64,000 nt of DNA from Kalymmatonema hyalinum WJT4-NPBG1 (GTDB lineage: Bacteria; Cyanobacteriota; Cyanobacteriia; Cyanobacteriales; Nostocaceae): NCBI GenBank assembly GCA_019359075.1, contig JAHHIB010000012.1, positions 48,448 through 112,447 on the forward strand. Reading direction: 5' to 3'. This document shows, in pieces, positions 17,746 through 26,050 of this stretch (position 1 is the stretch's first letter; every line of letters begins with the position of its first letter). A program made the translations under genes and the position numbers. The notes beneath the pieces were generated by a model. That model did no database searches and had not been told where the DNA came from. It saw only the letters and a program-made list of their open reading frames with translations.

Positions 17746-18540
17746 ATGGCATCTCCAGCGGAAATTTCTTATTTAGATAAAAATATAAATCTATCTGAAA
17801 AACTTTTTCAACATTTTCAGCAAACGAAAGATTTGGTTAACCAAAGCGTTAACTCTCTAACTCAATCAACACAGCAAATTGGGGAGTCTTGGAAGCAAAC
17901 AGCAACTCAAGCCACCAGTCAAGCTGTTGATACAGTGACGACAAACTTTGGGCAAGCTAAAGCTTCTTTACAAGAAACATTGGAATCTGCCCAACAAGTA
18001 AAGAGTACAACATCGGCGGCTGTTCAAACAGCTATTTCTTCTTCGGTGGTTGATTGGTTTGAGCAACACCCTACACTTATGCGGTTGGTTCAAATTTTTG
18101 GTTGGGCGGTTAACCATCCAATCATCAGTTTAGTGATTCTGCTTTTCGCTCTTGCGATCGCTTGGAGTCTGATCAAGGCAATTGGTCGTATAATTGAGTC
18201 AGCTAGTTTGTCACTTTTGCAAGTTCCTTTCAAATTACTTCAAGCTTTTGTGAAGATTAGCTTTTTATCATTTACCAAAGTAAGTAGCTTGGCTGTTAAA
18301 CAACTGAATGATACGAAAACAAGTGATCACATACCAACTTTACTGCCTGTAGTCTCTCCACAAATTCACAAGGATAAGCAGCAAAGATTGGTAGGAATTT
18401 CTACTCGACTGGAGGAAATTCAAAAAGAACAGAATCAGCTTTTACAAGAAGCAGCAGCGATTTTGGGTTCAGAAAAAATTGATGTGGAAGTAGGGTTTAA
18501 GCAGTATGCGGAGTTGGGGGTAAACTTAGATAATACTTAA
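17746..18540 (+). CDS. Single-pass membrane protein with coiled-coil ends
   Basis: 264 residues from ATG 17746; a GTG 15 bases upstream is an alternative. The N-terminal half is Gln/Ser/Thr-rich and helical (SLTQSTQQIGESWKQTATQA...FGQAKASLQETLESAQQV), reminiscent of LEA-like or apolipoprotein-like amphipathic helices. A strong membrane helix follows (HPIISLVILLFALAIAWSLI, about residues 128-148) with a second hydrophobic segment (LLQVPFKLLQAFVKISFLSF). The C-terminus has a coiled coil (LVGISTRLEEIQKEQNQLLQEAAAIL). The arrangement resembles cyanobacterial thylakoid- or membrane-associated hypothetical proteins. No function assigned. Confidence 0.75.
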   Translation: MASPAEISYLDKNINLSEKLFQHFQQTKDLVNQSVNSLTQSTQQIGESWKQTATQATSQAVDTVTTNFGQAKASLQETLESAQQVKSTTSAAVQTAISSSVVDWFEQHPTLMRLVQIFGWAVNHPIISLVILLFALAIAWSLIKAIGRIIESASLSLLQVPFKLLQAFVKISFLSFTKVSSLAVKQLNDTKTSDHIPTLLPVVSPQIHKDKQQRLVGISTRLEEIQKEQNQLLQEAAAILGSEKIDVEVGFKQYAELGVNLDNT

Positions 18541-18738
18541 CCACTTTGAAAGTTTATAACGTCTTTAGTACTCCTTTACTTAAGTAAGGTAAAGTATATT
18601 TGTACACTCATATTTTCTTTGGCTGATGAAAAAATCATAAGCACGAAGATTAACACATTTTTAATGGCAAAAGTTAAAAATTATTAAAACTTCACACTAT
18701 TTAAAATTTTGCTATTTTTAAAAGCAGGTAGGAGACAG
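18541..18738. other. Intergenic region before the protease locus
   Basis: AT-rich sequence with no frame; probably holds the promoter for the small frame at 18739 and the protease gene. Confidence 0.3.
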
Positions 18739-18858
18739 ATGGGCGAGAATTTCGTCCAGCTCTATAGTGACTTATTGGCAAAGCCGGAATTGCTCAACCA
18801 GCAAACAGCTTGGGCATCTTCGCCTGCCAGGATACCTGAGCCGGGAAGACTTGCCTGA
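18739..18858 (+). CDS. Possible 39-residue peptide upstream of the protease
   Basis: A short frame with a strong ribosome site (GTAGGAGACAG directly before ATG). The product, MGENFVQLYSDLLAKPELLN followed by a Trp- and Pro-containing tail ending ARIPEPGRLA, has an acidic/hydrophobic helix and then a Pro/Ser tail. It ends 94 bases before the subtilisin-like protease on the same strand. It could be a genuine small protein, a leader peptide, a peptide substrate of the protease, or the remnant of a longer gene. Only comparative genomics would tell. Confidence 0.35.
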   Translation: MGENFVQLYSDLLAKPELLNQQTAWASSPARIPEPGRLA

Positions 18859-18952
18859 AAAAATAAATACATAGGTAGAGTAAAAATTCCGCAATGGCAC
18901 TATAGTCAAAAACCCACCCGACGAAACTAAATTGAGATAGAGGTAGATCGCA

Positions 18953-20308
18953 ATGAATCCAGACAACAAGATATCGCCAGCTTTCGAGCCGTTTCTTGCC
19001 GAGATGGGGCAGGATGACAAGCGGGATGCAATTGTGATCTACAAAGCACCGCCTTTTGAAGGTTTGCCGCCACGGGGTCGTCTGCGCGAACTACAAAGGA
19101 GGATGTTTCAGGTTCAACAGCAGGCGGCGATTAAAGTAGCTGCAGAAATTTTTGAGGATTATCACGAAGCTAGTCACGACCTTGGATATCATGATGAACC
19201 TTTAGCGGTTTCTACCATCGGTTTTGGCGCATTACCAATGGCGACGGTTGAAGTGACTCCCAAGACCCTAGAAGCCTTGGTGGAACAACCGAATATCGTT
19301 GCTATTTTGCCCAATCAAAAAATTCATCTGATCCAACCTCGAAAAATTGATTATTCTGAGCTATTTGCTGAGGAAAACAAAGACAACGTGACCTGGGGTT
19401 TGAAACAGCTTGAGATTCCTAAATTATGGGAGACAACCACGGGTGAGAACATCAATGTGGCGGTGCTAGATACAGGCGTGTATGCTGCCCATCCAGCACT
19501 CGACAAACGAGTTAAAGAGTTTGTGGTCATTGATCCCCTTGGTAGGCGGATTGAAGCCTCTCCAGCTTTTGACTGCGGACAGCACGGTACTCATGTTTGT
19601 GGCACAATCGGTGGAGGAAAGACTCCAAAAGGTCTCTCTATTGGCGTTGCACCGCAAACTAATCTGTTAGTTGCTGGCGTGCTGATCGGAGATACGACTT
19701 TGCGAACCTTGTTGGAAGGTATTTCTTGGGCGATCGAAAGAGGGGCAGATATTATCAATATGTCCCTCGGTTTAAGTTATTACGAACCATTGTTTGCTGA
19801 AGTACTTGACATACTGGTGAAGCAGTATGGTATTTTACCTGTAGTAGCGATCGGCAATGAAAACCACGGTAATACGAGCTCACCTGGTAATGCTCATAAT
19901 GCCTTCAGTGTGGGTGCAATAGAAAAACTGCCAGACAACAAGGTTGATGTCGCATTCTTCAGTAGCGGGGCTAGCCTCGTGTTTCCTGGAGACGAGCCAA
20001 ATGGTGTGGTAACAAAGCCAGATGTTGTTGCCCCGGGTGCTCAGGTTTATTCCTGTATACCGCCGACGAAAACAGCTCACGGAACCTACGAATACAACTA
20101 TATGGATGGCACTTCTATGGCAACTCCCCATGTTGCAGGTGTTGCAGCTTTATTAATGGCAGCTAAGCCAACAGCAGCTGTAACAGATATCATTGATGTA
20201 TTGAAGGAAACGGCAAAACATCCTCAGGGAAATGGTCGCCGCCCGGACAATCGATGGGGTTGGGGTTTACTCCAACCCCTGGAAGCGTTAAGTGCTCTTA
20301 GTAGTTGA
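18953..20308 (+). CDS. Subtilisin-like (S8) serine protease, apparently intracellular
   Basis: 451 residues. The catalytic triad is complete: Asp173 in NVAVLDTGVYAAHPAL, His211 in CGQHGTHVCGTIGGG, Ser388 in MDGTSMATPHVAGVAALL; Asn302 in AIGNENHG supplies the oxyanion hole. Residues about 22-130 form a prodomain of I9-like character (RDAIVIYKAPPFE...ATVEVTPKTLEALVEQPNIV). No signal peptide precedes it, so the enzyme probably acts in the cytoplasm or leaves by another route. GAGG lies about 11 bases before the ATG. The next gene, 21 bases downstream, encodes a free-standing protein resembling the prodomain, suggesting a protease-inhibitor pair in one operon. Confidence 0.93.
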   Translation: MNPDNKISPAFEPFLAEMGQDDKRDAIVIYKAPPFEGLPPRGRLRELQRRMFQVQQQAAIKVAAEIFEDYHEASHDLGYHDEPLAVSTIGFGALPMATVEVTPKTLEALVEQPNIVAILPNQKIHLIQPRKIDYSELFAEENKDNVTWGLKQLEIPKLWETTTGENINVAVLDTGVYAAHPALDKRVKEFVVIDPLGRRIEASPAFDCGQHGTHVCGTIGGGKTPKGLSIGVAPQTNLLVAGVLIGDTTLRTLLEGISWAIERGADIINMSLGLSYYEPLFAEVLDILVKQYGILPVVAIGNENHGNTSSPGNAHNAFSVGAIEKLPDNKVDVAFFSSGASLVFPGDEPNGVVTKPDVVAPGAQVYSCIPPTKTAHGTYEYNYMDGTSMATPHVAGVAALLMAAKPTAAVTDIIDVLKETAKHPQGNGRRPDNRWGWGLLQPLEALSALSS

Positions 20309-20329
20309 GGGCAACCAGGGGATTGCATC

Positions 20330-20737
20330 ATGTACCATAACAAAACACTTAGCAAAAACAAGATCAGTTCTGAGTTTGCGTGTCGGCTGAATAATCTAGC
20401 GCCTCAACAGAAGGTCTGCATCATCGTGTTTTTGAAGCTAGAGAATCTTGACAAGCCGATGTCGCGCCAGTCGCGTATTGAACGCAAAGCCGCGATGGAA
20501 GGGATACGCAACTCAGCTAAGCAAGCTCTAGGCTACATACACAAAATCATACAGGACTTCGGAGGCAAACAGTTAGCCGATAGTCCTGATGCACTAGGCT
20601 CAATCCCTGTTGAAATCTCTGCTGCTGGTGTGGAAGCTCTTGCTGAATCGGACGCGGTGAAGGCGGTAGTAGAGGAACAGGAAATTGTTCCTGCAAACGA
20701 TACCAACAGATTCTATCTTCAAAGTCTTGAGTGCTAA
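20330..20737 (+). CDS. Stand-alone prodomain-like protein, candidate protease inhibitor
   Basis: 135 residues. Read against residues 22-130 of the upstream protease, the same pattern appears: a first strand (KVCIIVFLKLEN versus RDAIVIYKAPPF), a long basic helix (SRIERKAAMEGIRNSAKQAL versus GRLRELQRRMFQVQQQAAIK), a strand ending in a small-residue turn (ALGSIPVEISAAGVEALAES versus GFGALPMATVEVTPKTLEAL), and a last strand (AVKAVVEEQEI versus NIVAILPNQKI). This is the I9/prodomain fold without a catalytic domain. Stand-alone I9 proteins inhibit subtilases, so a cognate inhibitor or chaperone role is inferred. It lies 21 bases after the protease stop, almost certainly in the same transcript. Confidence 0.7.
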   Translation: MYHNKTLSKNKISSEFACRLNNLAPQQKVCIIVFLKLENLDKPMSRQSRIERKAAMEGIRNSAKQALGYIHKIIQDFGGKQLADSPDALGSIPVEISAAGVEALAESDAVKAVVEEQEIVPANDTNRFYLQSLEC

Positions 20738-20797
20738 AGAAAGCAACCCCTGTTTCGCCTCGTACCTGTAGCAGGTTGCTTCAGGTATTAGTTTTTA

Positions 20798-21967
20798 TTA
20801 TAAACGTTCTGAGAAATTTTCAAAGCGAACAGGAGACAATTTGGTAATAATTTCGTCTTCTATTCCAAAGACCCAATCAGTAAAGCGCTGTGCTAAGGGT
20901 GGCACAATCACAAGGGGATTACTGAAACCAGAAAAAACATAAACGCCTTCGCGTTCTGGGATAAGACCAATCAAGGGGAGTGCATCACTACTAAATGACA
21001 CTAAACAATGATGCCAAGTTCCTGGTAAGTTGCCTAATTTAGGCAAAATTTTTCTGATGCCTGCTCGTAACGCTGCTTCGCTTTGCTCTAAGTTTACATT
21101 GGCGTGAGGATCGCTAAGAGCGCGGCTCACTTGACCAAAGCGAAAGCTACCGTCTCGAAATTGAACTGCGCCTGCATCTACAATAGGTGGTACTAGTTCA
21201 AGACCTGGTTGTTCCCACAATTGATCATTTTTAGTGGAATCTGCTTCTAATTGGAACCGTTTGAGATTCGCTGGCATAACTAAGGTACGTAGTTGCACAT
21301 CCACAGGTGGAGTTTCAATCATTTCTGCGTGGGTGAAATACAGCTTGGTAGAAATGCCAGATGATTTCAGGAGCTGTCGGCTGAGTCCACCAGCACAGAC
21401 TACAGTGTTCGCAGTATAGTATATCTCGTTTGTTGTCTTAACTTTGTTTTGTAGTATTTGTAAAACTTGGGTAATCTCCATTTCACCGCCAGCACGCACA
21501 AAGGCACCAATGTAGGCTTGGGTGGTTTTTTCAGGGTGGATATGACCATGTTTGACAGTTAAAGCACCTGCGAGTTCCTCTTGATTTAACAGAGGTTCCA
21601 ATTCACAGGCTTCTTTTATACTAAGTAATTTGGGAGGGATAGCAAAACGAGTATACGACGCCGCCACAGCTTCTGGATCGGTATCGGTGGAAATCGTCAA
21701 CAATAAGTCTAGCTCCCGAAACTCAGTATCGGCGTCCAACTCTTGGGACAGGATTTGGTAACGTGCAAACCCCTCATCGCATAGTTGGCGAGTGAGTGGA
21801 GTGGTACCAGACCAAAAAGCTAAACCACCATAACTATAACGAGTTGCGTTATCTGGCGTTGCATATTGCTCTAACAAAAGCACTTTACAACCTTTTTTCG
21901 CCAGTTCGTAGGCGAGTGCAGCACCCGTAATTCCAGCACCAACAACAATCCAGTCGTAGGTTTTCAT
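20798..21967 (-). CDS. FAD-dependent oxidoreductase of the DAO family
   Basis: 389 residues. The N-terminal VVGAGITGAALAYELAKKGC is the FAD-binding GxGxxG motif, ending in an acidic residue (LLLEQ). A second FAD contact, TVVCAGGLS, lies near residue 185, and GVYVFSGFSNPLVIVPPLAQ near the C-terminus matches the GxxxxGxT/N region of D-amino-acid oxidase/glycine oxidase-like enzymes. Substrate unknown; candidates are amino acids, sarcosine-like amines or a thiazole-pathway amine. It is convergent with the protease operon and separated from the next gene by 93 bases. There is no sign of truncation. Confidence 0.85.
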   Translation of the reverse strand: MKTYDWIVVGAGITGAALAYELAKKGCKVLLLEQYATPDNATRYSYGGLAFWSGTTPLTRQLCDEGFARYQILSQELDADTEFRELDLLLTISTDTDPEAVAASYTRFAIPPKLLSIKEACELEPLLNQEELAGALTVKHGHIHPEKTTQAYIGAFVRAGGEMEITQVLQILQNKVKTTNEIYYTANTVVCAGGLSRQLLKSSGISTKLYFTHAEMIETPPVDVQLRTLVMPANLKRFQLEADSTKNDQLWEQPGLELVPPIVDAGAVQFRDGSFRFGQVSRALSDPHANVNLEQSEAALRAGIRKILPKLGNLPGTWHHCLVSFSSDALPLIGLIPEREGVYVFSGFSNPLVIVPPLAQRFTDWVFGIEDEIITKLSPVRFENFSERL

Positions 21968-22060
21968 GAAATATCTTGTTTATTGAAAGACTCAAAAGAT
22001 ATTTTCCCTCTTTGGTGCTACCCCAACCAATTTTATTTTGAGATTGTCATGCTACTGCAA

Positions 22061-22939
22061 TTATTTACCAACAGTATACGTGATAACCTTTCTATTTGAA
22101 TAGCGATTTGATGGAGCACCTGGACGTCTACCTTCGATAGGTACGACCTGTGAGCCAGGCGTTGATAGTAAAGTTAAGCTACGTGATTGTTCTGGTGCTG
22201 CTACTCTCGCTTCACCCGTTCTCAAGGCGACTAAAGTAACATTTGCTTGATTATTAAAAGAGTGTTTTACAGAACCACGAATAAAAGTGCTAGCAAATTT
22301 TTGATTTCCTTCAAAATTAGAATCTTTGAATTCAGTGCTGAACGTCACATTTTCGCTTTTCTGACTTTTCAAAAAATTATCTTTTCCAGAACTGTTTAAT
22401 TTCCCGGAAACAGAAAAGAATACTAAACGGGTTTTTTTTATGCTGCTCGGTTCAGATAATAAATTGGTAAGAAAGTCTTTGATCTTTGCTTTAGGTATAT
22501 CAGAAGTGTCGTATAAAGAAAACGAAATATCTCTAACTGCACTAACACTCTCTATCCGTTGTGGAGCATATATCGATGTTTCTAAGTCTAGAGCAGACGT
22601 GAAATTGAAAGACAAATTGTTACCAGGAGCTACAACAAAATTATCAACAATAATTGCATGAGTTTGTGCGAATCCAAAATAATTTTTATTTTCACCACTT
22701 GCTGAACTAGTAGCAAAAGTCAATGCTTCTGTCTCGCCGGTTTCTACGACTGCATCATTGTGAACAGTCGCCGTAGTACCGTCCGCAGAAGCTGAGGTAT
22801 TAGCCTGATTGTCACTATCAACAGAGGAAAACTTTTGACTAAAGTTTGTTAAGAATAAATCTCCATAAGACAGGGCAAAAGTCATACTCTGACTGAGTGA
22901 CGCGGACGGCGCAGAAGTAGCTATGCTTGGAGTTGGCAT
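22061..22939 (-). CDS. Paralog of the PEP-CTERM protein at 23205, lacking sorting signals
   Basis: 292 residues. It aligns along its whole core with the product of the next gene upstream: LSYGDLFLTNFSQKF versus FSDGDLSFTNFSGVL, SASGENKNYFGFAQT versus SVSGEGRNYTGFVKS, FSLYDTSDIP versus FSLFDTSDIP, NNQANVTLVALRTGEARV versus FGNPANVTLIATRRSQARV. Unlike the paralog it has no hydrophobic N-terminal segment, and its C-terminus (PEQSRSLTLL then a Pro/Arg/Ser tail) lacks the PEP-CTERM membrane helix. GAGG about ten bases upstream supports the ATG at 22939. It looks like a duplicate that lost its export and anchoring signals. Function unknown. Confidence 0.7.
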   Translation of the reverse strand: MPTPSIATSAPSASLSQSMTFALSYGDLFLTNFSQKFSSVDSDNQANTSASADGTTATVHNDAVVETGETEALTFATSSASGENKNYFGFAQTHAIIVDNFVVAPGNNLSFNFTSALDLETSIYAPQRIESVSAVRDISFSLYDTSDIPKAKIKDFLTNLLSEPSSIKKTRLVFFSVSGKLNSSGKDNFLKSQKSENVTFSTEFKDSNFEGNQKFASTFIRGSVKHSFNNQANVTLVALRTGEARVAAPEQSRSLTLLSTPGSQVVPIEGRRPGAPSNRYSNRKVITYTVGK

Positions 22940-23204
22940 TATAAAAAACCTCTTTGCTAGTTTGAGATAGAGATTGACGCAATTTTCTATCTATAATTTG
23001 TCTGTTACTTAGTTTAACTGACTTGACTGAGTGGTTGGGCACAATGAAAATCTACACACTGCACAATTTAGTTTCCGCAATTTTCAGGCTGATTTTGCTG
23101 GATTTACATGAAATTTTTCCTAGCCCCCCTTACTCAGGAGGTTGGGGGGAGCGGATCTATAGTTAGGACAGAGTAAATTGAGTTCAAAGTACATCCCCTT
23201 TGAC

Positions 23205-24131
23205 TCAATCCTCAACAGTTAACTTGATCACCTTGAGGAACGAAGAGCGCCCTGAGATATTTGCTCTCAATCTACCTTTATTAGCTATAGCCAGTAATGC
23301 CAAAAATAACAGTAAAGCTAAACTCGTTGAAGGTTCAGATGCTGTTACTCTCGCTTGACTTCTTCGTGTTGCGATTAAAGTGACATTGGCTGGATTACCA
23401 AAATAGCGTTGGAAAGAACCCGCAAAAGAAGCTTTAGCAAATTCTTGATTTCCTCCAGAAATAACATCCTTAAAATTATTGCTTAAGTTAATATCTTGGC
23501 TATTTTGGGTGAGAATAAAATCATCACCAACAGTGCTGACATTCCCAACAATAGAAAAGAAGGAAAAAGGGTTTCTGTTAATACTGCTTGGGTTATCTAA
23601 CAAATTAGCAATAAAGCTTGGAAGAGCTTGCTCAGGTATATCTGAAGTATCGAATAGAGAGAAAGCAATGTCTCCATTAGCTTGGGCATTTTCTGCTGGA
23701 GGTGCATCTATTTCTGTTCCTAGGTTTAGAAAAGATGAGAAGTTGAAAGCAAAAGTTTGACCAGCACCTATATCAAAATTCCCAATAATTTTTGAATCAC
23801 TTTTTACGAATCCTGTGTAATTTCTACCCTCACCACTTACTGAGCTTACAACATCAGTAAATACTTCTTGCGGAAAATTTGTTGTATCTACTACTGGATT
23901 ATTTTCTAACTCTACAAAATCATCCTTCCCCAAGGTAATACCTTCAGTTTCAGCATTATTGTCACTATCAAATTCTGTGAAAAGAACTCCACTAAAATTT
24001 GTAAAACTTAAATCTCCGTCAGAAAAAGCAAAAGTTGCAGCCTGGCTCGGTAAGCTGAAGAGTACAGAAGTCGCTACCAATGGAGTAAACAGGAGTGAAA
24101 ACCGCTTGGCAAATCCCAGATATTGCTTCAT
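23205..24131 (-). CDS. Exported PEP-CTERM-type protein of unknown function
   Basis: 308 residues. A clear signal peptide (MKQYLGFAKRFSLLFTPLVA...LPSQAA) is followed by a beta-rich body with repeated Asp/Asn/Phe motifs (FSDGDLSFTNFSG; EFDSDNNAETEG). The tail VTASEPSTSLALLLFLALLA followed by a basic stretch resembles the PEP-CTERM sorting signal (SEPST motif, membrane helix, Lys/Arg). After the usual basic end there is an extra ~20 residues (SGRSSFLKVIKLTVED), which is unusual. PEP-CTERM proteins are processed by exosortases and often end up in the outer layers or exopolysaccharide. The downstream gene is a degenerate paralog. Confidence 0.75.
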   Translation of the reverse strand: MKQYLGFAKRFSLLFTPLVATSVLFSLPSQAATFAFSDGDLSFTNFSGVLFTEFDSDNNAETEGITLGKDDFVELENNPVVDTTNFPQEVFTDVVSSVSGEGRNYTGFVKSDSKIIGNFDIGAGQTFAFNFSSFLNLGTEIDAPPAENAQANGDIAFSLFDTSDIPEQALPSFIANLLDNPSSINRNPFSFFSIVGNVSTVGDDFILTQNSQDINLSNNFKDVISGGNQEFAKASFAGSFQRYFGNPANVTLIATRRSQARVTASEPSTSLALLLFLALLAIANKGRLRANISGRSSFLKVIKLTVED

Positions 24132-24250
24132 AAGATTTTCTTATGGTTTATTTACTTGATGCTCTACCTTGCTCACTTAACTGACTTGTTAAGTAATTAA
24201 GAAAATATACAAAAGCAATGACTACAATTCCGTAATTCTCAGGCTACTTT

Positions 24251-25222
24251 TTACTTCTGACTCCTGACTCCTGACTCCTGAGTTCTAGTATATGTCGCCT
24301 GCAAACGGCTCAAAAGATACTCTCCTGCAAGAATAGGCGGATAAATGGGTGATTTATCCCTTTGACAGCTTTCCAGACAAACAATTTCTGTATCATCATT
24401 AGGATGACAGAAAAATGCTACAGAATATCTAGACTGCTTTACCGTATCATCATTAGGAATCATCACCCGATGCTTCGTTGAGCAAAACACATGGTTTGTC
24501 CAGCGTTCCATTAAATCGCCAGTGTTGACTATGACAGTATCAGGAATTGGTGAAGCTGCAATCCACTCACCTGACGCTGTTCGTACTTCCAATCCCCCAA
24601 CTTCATTTTGAAACAGCAAGGTGATGCTGCCATAGTCGGAATGTTCACCAGCGCGAACCTGTTTTAGTTTAGGTGGCTGCGACAAAGGTGGATAATGCAG
24701 TAGTCGCAAGGTATGATTTTGCTGGTTATGGTTTGTAGCAAAAAAATCTGCTGGTAATTCTAAAGCTAAAGCAAACGCTTGTAACACCTTGTTAGCAAGT
24801 TCTGTGCAAGCTTCATAAAAGGTGAGAATGTCAGGGTTGTTTGCAGGAGAAGCTGAGGCAGCGGATTTAGCGGATAATTTATCTGTTACATCTATATCTG
24901 TTGCCTTTGTACTAATATTAAACGCCTCTTTCAAATCTCCTGGGTTATTAGGGTTAAGACGTTCTCTCTCAATTCCAACGTAACCTTGATTGCTAAATTC
25001 ATGACTCCAAGCTAGCTGCTGCTTCACTGCTAAAGGTAAATCAAAAAAGTCTTTGCTTTGTTTCAGGGCTTGCTCAACCAAGTCATTAGAAATACTTGTA
25101 TTTTTTAAGTACATAAATCCAATTTCATGACAAGCTTGATAAAGTTGCTGAATTATGGTTTGCCTAGCTGTTGCACTGCTGCTGGTGAAGAGAGAAAAAT
25201 CAATGACTGGAATTTTCACCAT
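24251..25222 (-). CDS. 2-oxoglutarate/Fe(II) oxygenase, isopenicillin-N-synthase-like
   Basis: 323 residues. The N-terminal half matches the DIOX_N region (IPVIDFSLF...ACHEIGFMYLKN) and the C-terminal half the catalytic jelly roll: His and Asp in HSDYGSITLL, the distal His in KHRVMIPND, and the 2-oxoglutarate-binding Arg with RYSVAFF. Known relatives hydroxylate small molecules; cyanobacterial members are largely uncharacterised. The last residues (TQESGVRSQK) are encoded by the heptamer repeat at the 3' end, so the natural C-terminus has probably been replaced. Convergent neighbours; no operon partner. Confidence 0.88.
   Translation of the reverse strand: MVKIPVIDFSLFTSSSATARQTIIQQLYQACHEIGFMYLKNTSISNDLVEQALKQSKDFFDLPLAVKQQLAWSHEFSNQGYVGIERERLNPNNPGDLKEAFNISTKATDIDVTDKLSAKSAASASPANNPDILTFYEACTELANKVLQAFALALELPADFFATNHNQQNHTLRLLHYPPLSQPPKLKQVRAGEHSDYGSITLLFQNEVGGLEVRTASGEWIAASPIPDTVIVNTGDLMERWTNHVFCSTKHRVMIPNDDTVKQSRYSVAFFCHPNDDTEIVCLESCQRDKSPIYPPILAGEYLLSRLQATYTRTQESGVRSQK
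24256..24287. repeat. Heptamer short tandem repeat overlapping a gene end
   Basis: CTGACTC repeated about four times (TTCTGACTCCTGACTCCTGA...). It forms the last codons of the 2-oxoglutarate oxygenase gene. It is the same class of seven-base repeats seen elsewhere in this window (41366-41488, 42686-42748, 52455-52535). Confidence 0.85.
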
Positions 25223-25304
25223 ACTATTTTGTTATTGGTTGTTGCTTATTTAATAATGAACATATTGAATAAATATCTTACAAAAGTCAATTAATGTGAA
25301 AATG

Positions 25305-25372
25305 AAACCACAGATAAACACAAATAGACACAGAAAAATCATCTGTGTTTATCTGTGTCCATCTGTGGTTTA
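25305..25372. repeat. Palindromic intergenic repeat, copy 2
   Basis: Second copy of the element at 5268: AAACCACAGATAAACACAAA..., centre AAAAATC, then ...GTGTCCATCTGTGGTTT. It lies between divergent genes, in the 5' region of the acetyltransferase. Confidence 0.85.
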
Positions 25373-25389
25373 AATACTAAAGATAAACT

Positions 25390-25953
25390 TTGACAATCAA
25401 TCTAATTTTTAATTTTGAAGAGTTAGCGGAGAAATTAAATTTGCTTAAGATTATACAAGTCAAGACAAACGAACAGAAAAGGCATTTTCGTGAATTGTTT
25501 TGGGAATATTGGAACTCGGCTAACTTGATGTTTAGCCGTGAATTTGACATCAGTTTTGATGTGAATGCATTTTTAGAGCAAGATATGGCGAAACTCCAAC
25601 AATTTGCACCACCAGAAGGAAGATTGCTGCTAGGAGAATATGAAACCAAGATAGCAGGTTGTGCTTGCTTGCGAAAAATTGGTGAGGATGTAGGCGAGAT
25701 TAAAAGGATGTATGTTAGACCAGAGTTTCGTAAGAAAGGAATAGGTCGGTCTTTATTACAAGCTATCATTCATGAAGCTTGGCAGATAGGCTATTTAAAA
25801 ATCCGCTTGGATACCGCCCCTTTTGCAAAAGAAGCACAAGCGCTTTATCGTAGCCTTAGATTTCAGGAGATTGAGCCGTATGCTGAAAGTGAAATTCCTG
25901 AAAAATATCGTCCGTCTTGGGTATTTATGGAGTTCATGCTTCAGCCTTACTAA
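25390..25953 (+). CDS. GNAT-family N-acetyltransferase
   Basis: About 187 residues; the start is uncertain. The most upstream in-frame start is TTG at 25390 and another TTG lies at 25441; neither has a good ribosome site. The acetyl-CoA-binding core is clear: EIKRMYVRPEFRKKGIGRSL (R/QxxGxG/A loop) followed by AIIHEAWQIGYLKIRLDTAP and the terminal ALYRSLRFQEI. The acceptor is unknown. The palindromic repeat just upstream may have displaced the original start or promoter. Confidence 0.8.
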   Translation: MTINLIFNFEELAEKLNLLKIIQVKTNEQKRHFRELFWEYWNSANLMFSREFDISFDVNAFLEQDMAKLQQFAPPEGRLLLGEYETKIAGCACLRKIGEDVGEIKRMYVRPEFRKKGIGRSLLQAIIHEAWQIGYLKIRLDTAPFAKEAQALYRSLRFQEIEPYAESEIPEKYRPSWVFMEFMLQPY

Positions 25954-26050
25954 GAAACCGGGTTTCTGATTAAAAATATATTACTGATTCCGAGATTCCG
26001 AATCAGGGCGTGTCACTTTTTGCTGCTCAATTTCAACAGTTTTTATTACA

